DNA from: Sphingobacterium sp. CZ-UAM
Lineage (GTDB): Bacteria > Bacteroidota > Bacteroidia > Sphingobacteriales > Sphingobacteriaceae
Direction of reading: 5' to 3'
Length of the DNA stretch: 64,000 nucleotides
Assembly (NCBI RefSeq): GCF_002000245.1
Contig: NZ_MTCM01000001.1
Coordinates: forward strand, 1,984,001 to 2,048,000
Shown piece after piece: positions 36,938 through 44,798 of this stretch (positions within the stretch are counted from its first letter, which is position 1; every line of letters starts with the position of its first letter). The notes under the pieces were generated by a model, which was given only the letters and a program-made list of their open reading frames with translations, ran no database searches and was not told the origin of the DNA. The position numbers and the translations under genes are program-made.

Positions 36938-38557
36938 ATGAATTTAAAATCTTATCGTAATCTAAAAAATATACTAATACTAACGTCCATTATACTAACA
37001 GGTTCTAGCCTTTACTCGTGTAAGAAGAGTGGTGAAACCACAGATTTAACAGGAGAAACAGTCGTAAAGATCAACCTACAGGGTGTTGAAGCTTATATGG
37101 AGGATGAGGGTAATGCTATTGGTCAAAAACAGGGGTCTACAAAAGCGTCTTTAGCTTCGAACAATACATCAGATGTTCAGGAAATGACCATCCCTTTTGG
37201 CAACGGATGCTCCATTGATGTTGTGCTGACAAACAACTCAGCGGCTGCCGTTAAAAGAGGGTTAGTTGCCTCATCGAGCCCCAAAGTTGCAGCTGCACAA
37301 GTAGCTGAAAAACCACTGGATAAAGATGTCAAGTATAAAGTTGTTGTTTATGACAGCCAAGGTAACTACGTTACTGAAAAGATCTACAGCTACGGCGGTG
37401 AATCAACTGCAGCAGGTATCGCTCTTGACGCAGGAAAAACTTATACCTTCATTGCTTATTCCATCAACAGTACAAGCACAGTACCCGCTATTAATAACCA
37501 AAACAAACTTTCTTCGGCAAGTTTAGACAACATTAGCGGAGATTTAATGTTCTTCACGGGTAACCTAACGTTGAATACAGGTGTAAACAACCTGAATGTT
37601 GTATTAAAACACCGCTTCAGTCAGATCGTCACGACTTTGACAATGGATCCGAACATGACGGGTGCAATTACCAGACTTGAAAATGCAGTGTTCAAACCAA
37701 GCCATTCAACTGCGAACTTCCAATTAGCAAATGAGGCTCTTACTTACAATGGTCTAAACGAAACTGGTGTAGCGGCTCAATTTCCAAATTTAGGTATCGG
37801 TTTACGCACAGTGGTTAGTGCTCCTTCCCTATTGATCCATCCTGGAACTAGCAGCGGAACACTTAACTTAGGAACGATGACCATTGACGGTGAAACAAAA
37901 TCAAATGTTACTATTCCTAATGTGAAGATCAATCCGGGACTAAAATATGACCTCAAACTTAATTTCAAAACCTGCACACAGAACGTAACAAGTGATGGCT
38001 TAAACTGGAGCTATCCTGAAACCAGTTCTGGTCGCAGAAAAGGAATTATGAAAGATGGTACATTCTATGCAAATGGAAGTATGATCTCCAACACCTTCAC
38101 TGCTCCTGTGGCAGACTATGGTTTTGTATTTGATATTACTGAATTGGACAATGCTTTCAATATGGAAGTAAACGGTATCAAATTGGCAACGCAGGAAATT
38201 CAGTTCCAAAATGCGGGTGCCTCTTCAAGACAAAATATTCAGTTTGCTGATGGAAGCAAATATGAGGGAACCGACGTTGAAACAAATAAAAGAGTCGGTA
38301 ACATCTATGACTTAAGAGGCACAGCAACAAAGCCCTTGATTAAACTTGTAATCAGCAGAACTGGCCAGGTGACCATGTTTGGTAGCAAGACTTCTGGCGG
38401 TGAGTTGTATCCACTTGTATTAACGAATGGTAATGCATTCAATACTTTCCCATGGAATGGTACACAAAGCAATTCTGTGAAAGTGACCCAACTTGTTGAT
38501 GGTAGAACCGTGATTAAAGGTGTTGGTGCTGGCAAGAAGAAAATACCTTGTAATTAA
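36938..38557 (+). CDS. Fimbrillin-like surface lipoprotein
   Basis: 539 residues. A lipoprotein signal ends in GSSLYSC (Cys28), followed by KKSGE. The remainder is beta-rich and Ser/Thr/Asn-rich with the two-domain feel of FimA/Mfa-type fimbrillins: GETVVKINLQGVEAYM, YKVVVYDSQGNYV, GKTYTFIAYSINS, LNVVLKHRFSQIVTTL and SNVTIPNVKINPGLKYDLKLNFKTC split over the middle. The KHRFSQI and LKYDLKL segments are shared with fimbrillin-family lipoproteins of Bacteroidota. There are no assembly or anchor genes beside it, so it may be a solitary surface or vesicle protein. Function inferred. Confidence 0.72.
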   Translation: MNLKSYRNLKNILILTSIILTGSSLYSCKKSGETTDLTGETVVKINLQGVEAYMEDEGNAIGQKQGSTKASLASNNTSDVQEMTIPFGNGCSIDVVLTNNSAAAVKRGLVASSSPKVAAAQVAEKPLDKDVKYKVVVYDSQGNYVTEKIYSYGGESTAAGIALDAGKTYTFIAYSINSTSTVPAINNQNKLSSASLDNISGDLMFFTGNLTLNTGVNNLNVVLKHRFSQIVTTLTMDPNMTGAITRLENAVFKPSHSTANFQLANEALTYNGLNETGVAAQFPNLGIGLRTVVSAPSLLIHPGTSSGTLNLGTMTIDGETKSNVTIPNVKINPGLKYDLKLNFKTCTQNVTSDGLNWSYPETSSGRRKGIMKDGTFYANGSMISNTFTAPVADYGFVFDITELDNAFNMEVNGIKLATQEIQFQNAGASSRQNIQFADGSKYEGTDVETNKRVGNIYDLRGTATKPLIKLVISRTGQVTMFGSKTSGGELYPLVLTNGNAFNTFPWNGTQSNSVKVTQLVDGRTVIKGVGAGKKKIPCN

Positions 38558-38666
38558 TTAACTGGGTATACATGATAAATGCAGCTCGACAGCAAATTTA
38601 TGACTTGTCTGCGATAACAACCATCGCACAGTCTATACGTAATCCTATCTAAGACTGTATCATAAC

Positions 38667-38706
38667 AAAGCCAGCAAAAAACTTAAATGTTTTTGCTGGC
38701 TTTTTT
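38667..38706 (+). terminator. Intrinsic terminator after the fimbrillin-like gene
   Basis: AAAGCCAGCAAAAA (38667-38680) pairs with TTTTTGCTGGCTTT around a short loop and runs into a T-tract (38701-38706). The A-tract on the other side lets it also serve the AraC gene on the minus strand. Confidence 0.92.
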
Positions 38707-38714
38707 GTTTTTCT

Positions 38715-39506
38715 TTAAACCTCTTTCCCCAAGATCTTGGTCAGATGACTGACATCTGTCAATCCAAATTCATCAGCAATTTCCTTTAAAATCATTCGTC
38801 CGGCAGCAATACGTTGCCGAATAAGTGTATTCCGATATTGGTGTATATATGCCCTTATGGTTATACCAGCATGACGTTTGAAATAGGTACCTAAGTAATC
38901 AGCAGCGATATTGAAATGCGGGGCCATTATCTGAGACCGCAACAGATTGGGTGTATAGATATTTTTGTGAATATAACAAAACATGGCCTGTAGATCGCGA
39001 GTTCCAGCACCATCCGTTTGTAATTCAGGCATATTTCTTGCCAGCAGCATTGAAACGCTGAGCAGCTGATGCCATATTAAATCCTGATTAGCAAAGATAT
39101 CGTGTTTTAGAGACGCAATCACATTAAACAACAGGCGAACAGTTTTTAGATCAGCTGCAAGAAGTGGGAATCCATGCTGATGAGTTTCCCTGCTTTTAAT
39201 TAAATACTCCAATTGACGGGTTAAATTACCCGATTCGGCTGTAGTTCGATAGATGTAAGCATCGGTAAATTTTAAATAAATAAAATGCGTCTCTTGTTTG
39301 ATATTAAAATAATGATATTCTTCTGGTCCGATAAAAAAAACAGCATCATTTTGATAAGGTATGGCATAGCCATTGATCACATGAGTTCCTTCCCCGCTCA
39401 CAATAAAGATAAGTTCGTAGTGATTGTGATTGTGCTCCGGATGTGTCCAAGCGCTGGATTTAAATTCCGAGATCAGGATAGGTTCAAATTGTCGATAGCG
39501 TTCCAT
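38715..39506 (-). CDS. AraC-family regulator, slightly short C-terminus
   Basis: 263 residues. The N-terminal cupin (about 5-140) has HPEHNHNHYELIFIVSGEGTHVINGY, typical of AraC sugar or effector sensors. The C-terminal DNA-binding domain has FNIAADYLGTYFKRHAGITIRAYIHQYR and ILKEIADEFGLTDVSHLTKILGKEV. The chain ends right after the second recognition helix; most family members continue 10-15 residues (GxSPxxYR). It is divergent from the reductase gene at 39589, the probable target. Confidence 0.88.
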   Translation of the reverse strand: MERYRQFEPILISEFKSSAWTHPEHNHNHYELIFIVSGEGTHVINGYAIPYQNDAVFFIGPEEYHYFNIKQETHFIYLKFTDAYIYRTTAESGNLTRQLEYLIKSRETHQHGFPLLAADLKTVRLLFNVIASLKHDIFANQDLIWHQLLSVSMLLARNMPELQTDGAGTRDLQAMFCYIHKNIYTPNLLRSQIMAPHFNIAADYLGTYFKRHAGITIRAYIHQYRNTLIRQRIAAGRMILKEIADEFGLTDVSHLTKILGKEV

Positions 39507-39563
39507 TCCAGAAATTTACAAAATTATAGCCGATTTTTACCGCTCTTCGATTCAAAGCAACAC

Positions 39564-39571
39564 TAATTTTG
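39564..39571 (+). promoter_or_regulatory. -7 box of the PRISE-type reductase gene
   Basis: TAATTTTG matches TAnnTTTG and gives a leader of about 11 bases before ATG 39589. It lies in the 82-base spacer shared with the divergent AraC gene. No good -33 element is seen, consistent with activation by that AraC protein. Confidence 0.45.
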
Positions 39572-39588
39572 TTTAAAAAGCAATTCAT

Positions 39589-40644
39589 ATGGAAACTATA
39601 AAAAATACGGCATTGATTGTGGGTGCGAATGGTGTGATTAGCACAAATCTTATTGAACATCTTAGCAACCTTGGCAACTGGGATATCATCGGTCTCTCCC
39701 GCCGTGGTGTAACCGATCATGGTCCAGTTCGTTATCTCGCTGTAGATTTACTGGATTTAACAGACACGGTCAACAAACTAAGTCCATTAACTACGGTAAC
39801 GCATATCTTTTATGCAGCTTATCAGGACAAAGATAGCTGGGCAGCATTGGTCGAGCCTAATTTGAGGATGTTGGTCAATGTAATAACGGCTATTGAACCC
39901 GTCGCCAAATCCCTGCAACATGTTAGCCTTATGCAAGGCTATAAAGTCTATGGTGCGCACCTTGGTCCATTTAAAACACCGGCCAAAGAATCTGACGCCG
40001 GTATCATGCCACCTGAATTTAATAGCAGCCAACTACAATACCTGCAACAGCAACAAATTGGCAAACGATGGACCTGGTCCGCTATCCGACCATCGGTTGT
40101 AGGTGGAACGGCACCGGGTAACCCAATGAATCTTGCTCTGCTGATAGCTGTATATGCCACTATTTCCAAAAAATTAAATATTCCACTTCGTTTTCCGGGC
40201 AAAATTGGTGCATACGACAGCTTACTCGAGATGACGGACGCTACTTTATTAGCTAAGGCAACTGTATGGGCAGCAACAGAACCTCAAGCGGCCAACCAGG
40301 CTTTTAATATTAATAACGGTGATTTGTTCCGCTGGAAAGACCTCTGGCCAAAGATAGCTCAATATTTTGATATGGCAGTCGATATGCCGCTCCCGCTAAA
40401 CCTACAAACGATGATGTCCGATAAGGAAAATATATGGGAAGACATCCAAAAACAACATGGATTAAATTACAATTATCAGGAAGTCTCGGCCTGGGCATTC
40501 GGCGACTTTGTCTTCTCCTGGGATTATGACTTTTTTGCAGATGGCAGCAAAGCACGGAGATTCGGATTCCATGAGTACATTGATACCGAGCAGATGTTTT
40601 TTCGGTTATTCGATGAGATGCGGAGCAAACAGATTATTCCTTAG
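39589..40644 (+). CDS. Extended SDR reductase, PRISE (progesterone 5-beta-reductase/iridoid synthase-like)
   Basis: 351 residues of the extended short-chain dehydrogenase class. The nucleotide site ALIVGANGVISTNLIEHL at the N-terminus lacks the usual second Gly pattern of classical SDRs. GLSRRGV after strand 2 suggests NADPH, and VSLMQGYKVYGAHLGPFKTPAKE carries the Lys/Tyr catalytic pair region of the PRISE group. IRPSVVGGTAPGNPMN and FNINNGDLFRWKDLWPKIAQYF are also typical. Members reduce enones such as 2-alkenals and steroids. The divergent AraC gene is its likely regulator. Confidence 0.85.
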   Translation: METIKNTALIVGANGVISTNLIEHLSNLGNWDIIGLSRRGVTDHGPVRYLAVDLLDLTDTVNKLSPLTTVTHIFYAAYQDKDSWAALVEPNLRMLVNVITAIEPVAKSLQHVSLMQGYKVYGAHLGPFKTPAKESDAGIMPPEFNSSQLQYLQQQQIGKRWTWSAIRPSVVGGTAPGNPMNLALLIAVYATISKKLNIPLRFPGKIGAYDSLLEMTDATLLAKATVWAATEPQAANQAFNINNGDLFRWKDLWPKIAQYFDMAVDMPLPLNLQTMMSDKENIWEDIQKQHGLNYNYQEVSAWAFGDFVFSWDYDFFADGSKARRFGFHEYIDTEQMFFRLFDEMRSKQIIP

Positions 40645-40650
40645 TTGCAA

Positions 40651-40695
40651 TTCCCTGTGTCATGGCTGCGATATAAACTGCCATGACACGGGGAA
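40651..40695 (+). terminator. Inverted repeat after the reductase gene
   Basis: TTCCCTGTGTCATGGC (40651-40666) pairs with the segment 40680-40695 over 16 positions with one G-U. It lies 7 bases after the stop codon. No T-tract follows, so it may be an RNA-stabilising or Rho-linked end rather than a simple intrinsic terminator. Confidence 0.6.
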
Positions 40696-40809
40696 TGCCA
40701 AATCCAATAAAGCCATAACGAACAAACTAAAAATCAACCAAATAACTAATTTAATTACTTATTTTTAAATTATTGCAACCTAAATTTCACTTATGGGTCT
40801 TATTTATCC

Positions 40810-41412
40810 GTGAACACAGAAACAGCTATACAACGTCAAGCAGACCGGACACTCGTCTCTCAGATCCTCAAACGGGATCCGCATGCATTCCGCAAGCTTA
40901 TCGTTGATCATGAGAAGCTCGTCGCCCATTTGGTTTACAAAATGATCCCGGTTGCCGCAGACCATCGGGACATTATACAGGATGTCTATATTAAAGTTCA
41001 CAATAATCTGAGACAATTTCGTTTTCAGAGCAAATTGTCGACCTGGATCGGACAGATTACATATAATACCTGTTTGCATTATCTGCAGAAAAAACGTCCT
41101 ATCCTCATGGAAGATTTTTTTGAAAATGCAGATTCGTCCTATACCGATTATAAAATGGTACATACTGCTACCAATGAAACGGAAAATAGACTTTTTGCCC
41201 GTGAACTCAGCCAGACAATAGCACTAGCTGTAGCACAGCTCTCCGCATTATATCAAACACTGATCGGTTTACATTATCAACAGGAACTAAGTCTACAGGA
41301 GATTTCAGAAATCACACAATTACCGGAGGGTACCATAAAATCTTATTTGTTTCGCGCACGTAAGCAATTAAAAGACATTCTACTCAAATCACAAAAAAGA
41401 GAGGAACTATGA
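40810..41412 (+). CDS. ECF-type RNA polymerase sigma factor
   Basis: 200 residues from GTG 40810. Region 2 is FRKLIVDHEKLVAHLVYKM with DHRDIIQDVYIKVHNNLRQF and STWIGQITYN. Region 4 is LSALYQTLIGLHYQQELSLQEISEITQLPEGTIKSYLFRARKQL split over its helix-turn-helix. It is a RpoE-like group, not the FecI type seen elsewhere in this window. The stop overlaps the start of the zinc-finger anti-sigma gene by 4 bases (ATGA), implying coupled translation. Confidence 0.92.
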   Translation: MNTETAIQRQADRTLVSQILKRDPHAFRKLIVDHEKLVAHLVYKMIPVAADHRDIIQDVYIKVHNNLRQFRFQSKLSTWIGQITYNTCLHYLQKKRPILMEDFFENADSSYTDYKMVHTATNETENRLFARELSQTIALAVAQLSALYQTLIGLHYQQELSLQEISEITQLPEGTIKSYLFRARKQLKDILLKSQKREEL

Positions 41413-41879
41413 ACAGTATACATTTAACAGAAGTACAATTGCAAGCTCTTGCTGATTCCACCGACGCTACAACAAGATTGGAAATGGATCATATTTCTAC
41501 CTGTATGGCCTGCAGAATCAAATTTGAAAACTATCAGTTGATCAACTCGACTATCCATGAATTACCCATAGCAAGCTTTGATCCCGATCTAACCGATTAT
41601 ATTGTCGATATGCTAATGCCCAAAAAGGCTCCAATTCATTGGGCAGCCCTCCTTTCGGCAAGTTTAGGTGGTCTATTGGTTGTAGTTGCTGCTGTTATCT
41701 TTGGGAAACAATTTATTGCGTTATTTATTCAGCTTCCCGATATTTTACGTTATTTCTTTGCCCTCCTACCGCTTTCTTTAATCAGCATACAGACCATACT
41801 CTCCCTCATCCGGTATCGACAAAAAATGAACACCATCATAAAAAAAACAGATTCTTTGCAACCTAAATTGGATTGGTAG
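41409..41879 (+). CDS. Membrane anti-sigma factor with HxxxCxxC zinc-finger motif
   Basis: 156 residues. The N-terminal cytoplasmic part has EMDHISTCMACRIKFENYQ, the His-x3-Cys-x2-Cys signature of ZAS anti-sigma factors. Two hydrophobic segments follow (about 78-100, WAALLSASLGGLLVVVAAVIF, and 112-135), then a basic tail. It should hold the sigma factor encoded just upstream at the inner membrane. It overlaps both neighbours, fixing it as part of the operon. The C-terminus is short, so the signal may be received by partners such as the next genes. Confidence 0.82.
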   Translation: MNSIHLTEVQLQALADSTDATTRLEMDHISTCMACRIKFENYQLINSTIHELPIASFDPDLTDYIVDMLMPKKAPIHWAALLSASLGGLLVVVAAVIFGKQFIALFIQLPDILRYFFALLPLSLISIQTILSLIRYRQKMNTIIKKTDSLQPKLDW

Positions 41880-41905
41880 GTCTGATGTACTATAAAATTA
41901 ATGAT

Positions 41906-42349
41906 ATGAAACGCATTTTGAACTTAACATTGATACTGCTTACGGTCAACACGATGCCTACGATGGCTGCGCAACAAGCTACTTCAGTGATGGCAGATAA
42001 AGAAGTAATTTTTTTCTCGCTCAACGCGATTGCTGTTTTGCTGTCCATTTGGATCGCTTCCTCTTTTTTGCTCAAGCTTATCAAGCTATTCTTAAACGAT
42101 CGTTTGCGCAAAACATTGATTGAAAGGAATGCACCTTTGGAGATCGTTACTGAGATCCTTCCAAAAGAAAACAATCTTGTAGAACAAGCCTTAAGCTGGT
42201 GCTGTGTATTATTTGCAGGCTCCGTCGGACTCGCCTTATGTTATTTTACACAACCTCTTGGCTTTCACTCAGCCATTATCTTGAGTATGAGCTTAGCATT
42301 CGGTTTACTCACCTATTATTTCATTCGTAAAAATAAAAATCAATCATGA
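41906..42349 (+). CDS. Small integral membrane protein of the sigma operon
   Basis: 147 residues from ATG 41906 (MKRILNLTLILLTVNTMPTMAAQQ, a signal peptide). An earlier in-frame ATG at 41873 would overlap the anti-sigma gene and precede the signal sequence with 11 residues. Three further hydrophobic segments follow (VIFFSLNAIAVLLSIWIASSFLL, WCCVLFAGSVGLALCYF, AIILSMSLAFGLLTYYF) around a charged middle (residues about 60-95). I recognise no family. It may be a membrane partner of the anti-sigma factor. Its stop overlaps the next start by 4 bases. Confidence 0.75.
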   Translation: MKRILNLTLILLTVNTMPTMAAQQATSVMADKEVIFFSLNAIAVLLSIWIASSFLLKLIKLFLNDRLRKTLIERNAPLEIVTEILPKENNLVEQALSWCCVLFAGSVGLALCYFTQPLGFHSAIILSMSLAFGLLTYYFIRKNKNQS

Positions 42350-42759
42350 AAACAAATTACACCCTTATCGCAATAGCTATGCTATGTATTGGCCTATTTG
42401 CATCCGGCAAACAGTTGTTCGACCAGTACGTTCCCAATCTGTCCAGAACCACCGTTGTATACAATGAAATCGGCCCACTCTGTACCTTAACGGCAAACTT
42501 TCCAAAGGCAAAAACGGCCTCAATTGGCCAATACGTTAAAAATTGGAGTCAAAAAGCTGGTAAAACTTTGGTTTTGTCGGGTGACACAGCGATACTATCC
42601 TCGTTCAACGGCCCCCGTTACAAACTCTATATGGATGAGACCAACCTAAAAGTCATCGCAAATCGCAATCAGTTTGACCGGACAGCATATGCCCGCATGA
42701 AAGACGACTATAAATCGCTTACAGATTTTATTACAAAGGGGAGCGAACCGCGTAACTAA
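42346..42759 (+). CDS. Small exported protein of the sigma operon
   Basis: 137 residues, with an N-terminal hydrophobic signal or anchor (YTLIAIAMLCIGLFASG). The rest is soluble, mixed alpha/beta, with one Cys (GPLCTL) and an RxxKDDYKSL-type helix at the end. No family recognised. It overlaps the membrane protein gene by 4 bases and ends 12 bases before the protease-like gene, so it is a steady member of the operon. Confidence 0.72.
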   Translation: MKTNYTLIAIAMLCIGLFASGKQLFDQYVPNLSRTTVVYNEIGPLCTLTANFPKAKTASIGQYVKNWSQKAGKTLVLSGDTAILSSFNGPRYKLYMDETNLKVIANRNQFDRTAYARMKDDYKSLTDFITKGSEPRN

Positions 42760-42771
42760 AGCATAAAACAA

Positions 42772-44058
42772 GTGAAAATAACAGCAGGACTTCTCACCCT
42801 TAGCTTGAGTTTTGCCCTATCTATGACCTTCCGAACTCAAGGTCAACAAAATATACCTGTGATTCAGGCCAGCAAGCCCATGGTTAGTATCCGTGATGGA
42901 AAGCTGCTAGCTAAGGATGTATGGAAATTAACCCCAACAACGGCACCTGATATTTACTATACGCAGGTGCCAAGAGCAGAGCGTAAGATCACATTTATAA
43001 CGGATAAGGATTCCATATCTTTTACGACTACTTATGGTAAAACCTATGATTTTATCATACTACTGAATGGACGGGATCGTATGCTGACACGCATATCGGC
43101 CAATTATGAGCAACTATTAAATCCGACTGTACAACCTAAGCCAGCGATACACTCGTCGGATACCATTCCCTTTTTTATGAAAAATAGTCGTCTTTATTTT
43201 AAGGGAAGCCTCAATGGCCATAAAAACTTAACGATCATGTTTGATCTAGGTGCGGGTATCACCTGTCTCAGCGAGCAATCTCCTGCAAAAGCGGCTGTCA
43301 AATTTGATGGTCACATCAGTGTCCAAAATTCGGACGGTACAAACAATGAACCCAGTGCCAGTATCAATAGTTTGGAAATTGGCGGATTACGCTGGGATAA
43401 AGTTCCCTTGGTACAAATTCGAAACCTAGCGGATGGCGAGGATATGATCATCGGAAATTCACTGTTCCAGGACAAGATTATCGAAGTTGATTACGAGAAA
43501 AAGATTATGATCCTGAGCGATCAGATAAATAAAGATCTCCAGGGTTATCAGGTTCACGATGTTGACTATTTCCAACATCGCCCCCGATTTGAAGTCACTG
43601 TCAATGTCGGGGAACAGGATTATCCCTTCCATTTTCTATTCGATACCGGTCGGGATGACAGTATGCTTATTGGAGACGATTTTACGAATCGTTATGATCT
43701 TTGGAACAAGTATCATTCGCTATTTTCTTTTGGCAAAAAAAAGATCATTGTCATTCCGGAACTCAAAATCGGGAACCAGGTCTTTAAAAATATTATAACC
43801 AATGCCAATAATCCCGATTATCCGAATGCCAAGCAAAGCTTATTGGGCAATAAAATATTGAATCAATTTAATTTTATTCTGGATAACCGCAATGGCAAGA
43901 TATATCTGAAAGCAAACAAATACCAAAATGACAACTACAGTACATACAACGAATTTAAGCTGGTAGGGATGTTAATTGTAATCTTGATCATCGGACTACT
44001 GATCTTTATCGGATACCGTATCCGAAAGTCATATCTTCGAAAACAATCCTCGTTATAA
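42772..44058 (+). CDS. Membrane-anchored double retropepsin-like aspartyl protease
   Basis: 428 residues from GTG 42772. It has an N-terminal signal (AGLLTLSLSFALSMTF), two aspartyl-protease-like halves and a C-terminal transmembrane helix (about 400-420) with a short basic cytoplasmic tail. The first half has IMFDLGAGITCL with Asp158 (DLGA instead of the usual DTGA/DSGA) and IIGNSLFQ. The second has FLFDTGRDDSML with Asp291 and LLGNKILNQF. The two Asp motifs in one chain suggest a self-contained, pepsin-like active site, 133 residues apart. In this operon it could process the anti-sigma factor or an envelope ligand; that is inference. Activity with the DLGA variant is uncertain. Confidence 0.75.
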   Translation: MKITAGLLTLSLSFALSMTFRTQGQQNIPVIQASKPMVSIRDGKLLAKDVWKLTPTTAPDIYYTQVPRAERKITFITDKDSISFTTTYGKTYDFIILLNGRDRMLTRISANYEQLLNPTVQPKPAIHSSDTIPFFMKNSRLYFKGSLNGHKNLTIMFDLGAGITCLSEQSPAKAAVKFDGHISVQNSDGTNNEPSASINSLEIGGLRWDKVPLVQIRNLADGEDMIIGNSLFQDKIIEVDYEKKIMILSDQINKDLQGYQVHDVDYFQHRPRFEVTVNVGEQDYPFHFLFDTGRDDSMLIGDDFTNRYDLWNKYHSLFSFGKKKIIVIPELKIGNQVFKNIITNANNPDYPNAKQSLLGNKILNQFNFILDNRNGKIYLKANKYQNDNYSTYNEFKLVGMLIVILIIGLLIFIGYRIRKSYLRKQSSL

Positions 44059-44088
44059 ACTCAACTTTCCGTTATAAACTCAATTTTC
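44051..44088. repeat. 19-bp tandem duplication over the protease stop codon
   Basis: CGTTATAAACTCAACTTTC (44051-44069) is followed directly by CGTTATAAACTCAATTTTC (44070-44088), with one difference. The first copy contains the TAA stop of the aspartyl-protease-like gene, so the second copy is a duplicated gene end. It looks like a recent slippage or duplication event. Confidence 0.9.
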
Positions 44089-44095
44089 ACGCAAC

Positions 44096-44545
44096 CTACA
44101 TTTCCGGGAACCTATCTCCTACCAGATTAAGCAAGATATTAAATTCCAGATATGCTTTCAGATTGGCCAAAACGAGTGTAAATCCTTCGGTACTATCGCG
44201 TACCTCAGCAATGAGGGCCTCTGTTGTCGCATGTTCGAATGTATTTGTAACCGAGACAAAAGTTCCTCCTGTAATTTTTTTGAATTTCCATTCCACAAGG
44301 GATGGGCTGTCATGATTACGCCAATTGAAAATTAGTGTTTGGTTTTCGACAATCTCCAGCACCTCAACATTGACCTTATGGTTATACATCTCCCATTCCC
44401 ATTCAATAGTCTTTCCCTTTTCTAGTTTTCCCGAACTCTTGGTGAACCAGATTTTAGTAGTAATCGCAGGGTCTACCATCGCCTGAAACACTTCAGCGAT
44501 ATCTTTCCGGATAAACATTTCTGCTTTTGCAAAATTCTTCTTCAT
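44096..44545 (-). CDS. SRPBCC/AHSA1-domain protein
   Basis: 149 residues of the START-like AHSA1 family: FIRKDIAEVFQAMVDPAITTKIWFTKSSGKLEKG at the N-terminus, WEWEMYNHKVNVEVLEI, LIFNWRNHD and SVTNTFEHATTEALIAEVRDSTEGFTLVLANLKAYLE. The fold binds hydrophobic ligands. No neighbour indicates a role. It converges on the sigma/protease operon 37 bases away. Confidence 0.87.
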   Translation of the reverse strand: MKKNFAKAEMFIRKDIAEVFQAMVDPAITTKIWFTKSSGKLEKGKTIEWEWEMYNHKVNVEVLEIVENQTLIFNWRNHDSPSLVEWKFKKITGGTFVSVTNTFEHATTEALIAEVRDSTEGFTLVLANLKAYLEFNILLNLVGDRFPEM

Positions 44546-44730
44546 CGTTTTTATTTAAATACCAATAATTAACTATCTTTTTTAATTCTGAAACTTAATC
44601 AAAGTTTGATCCGTTTCAGGATACCGTATCCTTATTTAAAAATAGTATTTTCTTATTCAACAAAAGATCTTTGATCAACGACCATCATTATCTCAGACCT
44701 TGGTACTACTTAACTTGATACTCAATAAAC

Positions 44731-44764
44731 GAAAAAAGCCAAGAATCCTGCACAGAGGACTTCT
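44731..44764 (-). terminator. Terminator of the minus-strand TonB-receptor operon
   Basis: On the minus strand AGAAGTCCT (plus 44756-44764) pairs with AGGATTCT (plus 44742-44749) with one bulged G, then TGGCTTTTTTC. It follows the stop of the lipoprotein at 44799 by about 35 bases. The remaining 44546-44730 is A/T-rich with nothing recognised. Confidence 0.75.
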
Positions 44765-44798
44765 CGACTTTATCTATCAAAGTACTTTAGTTCTACAA

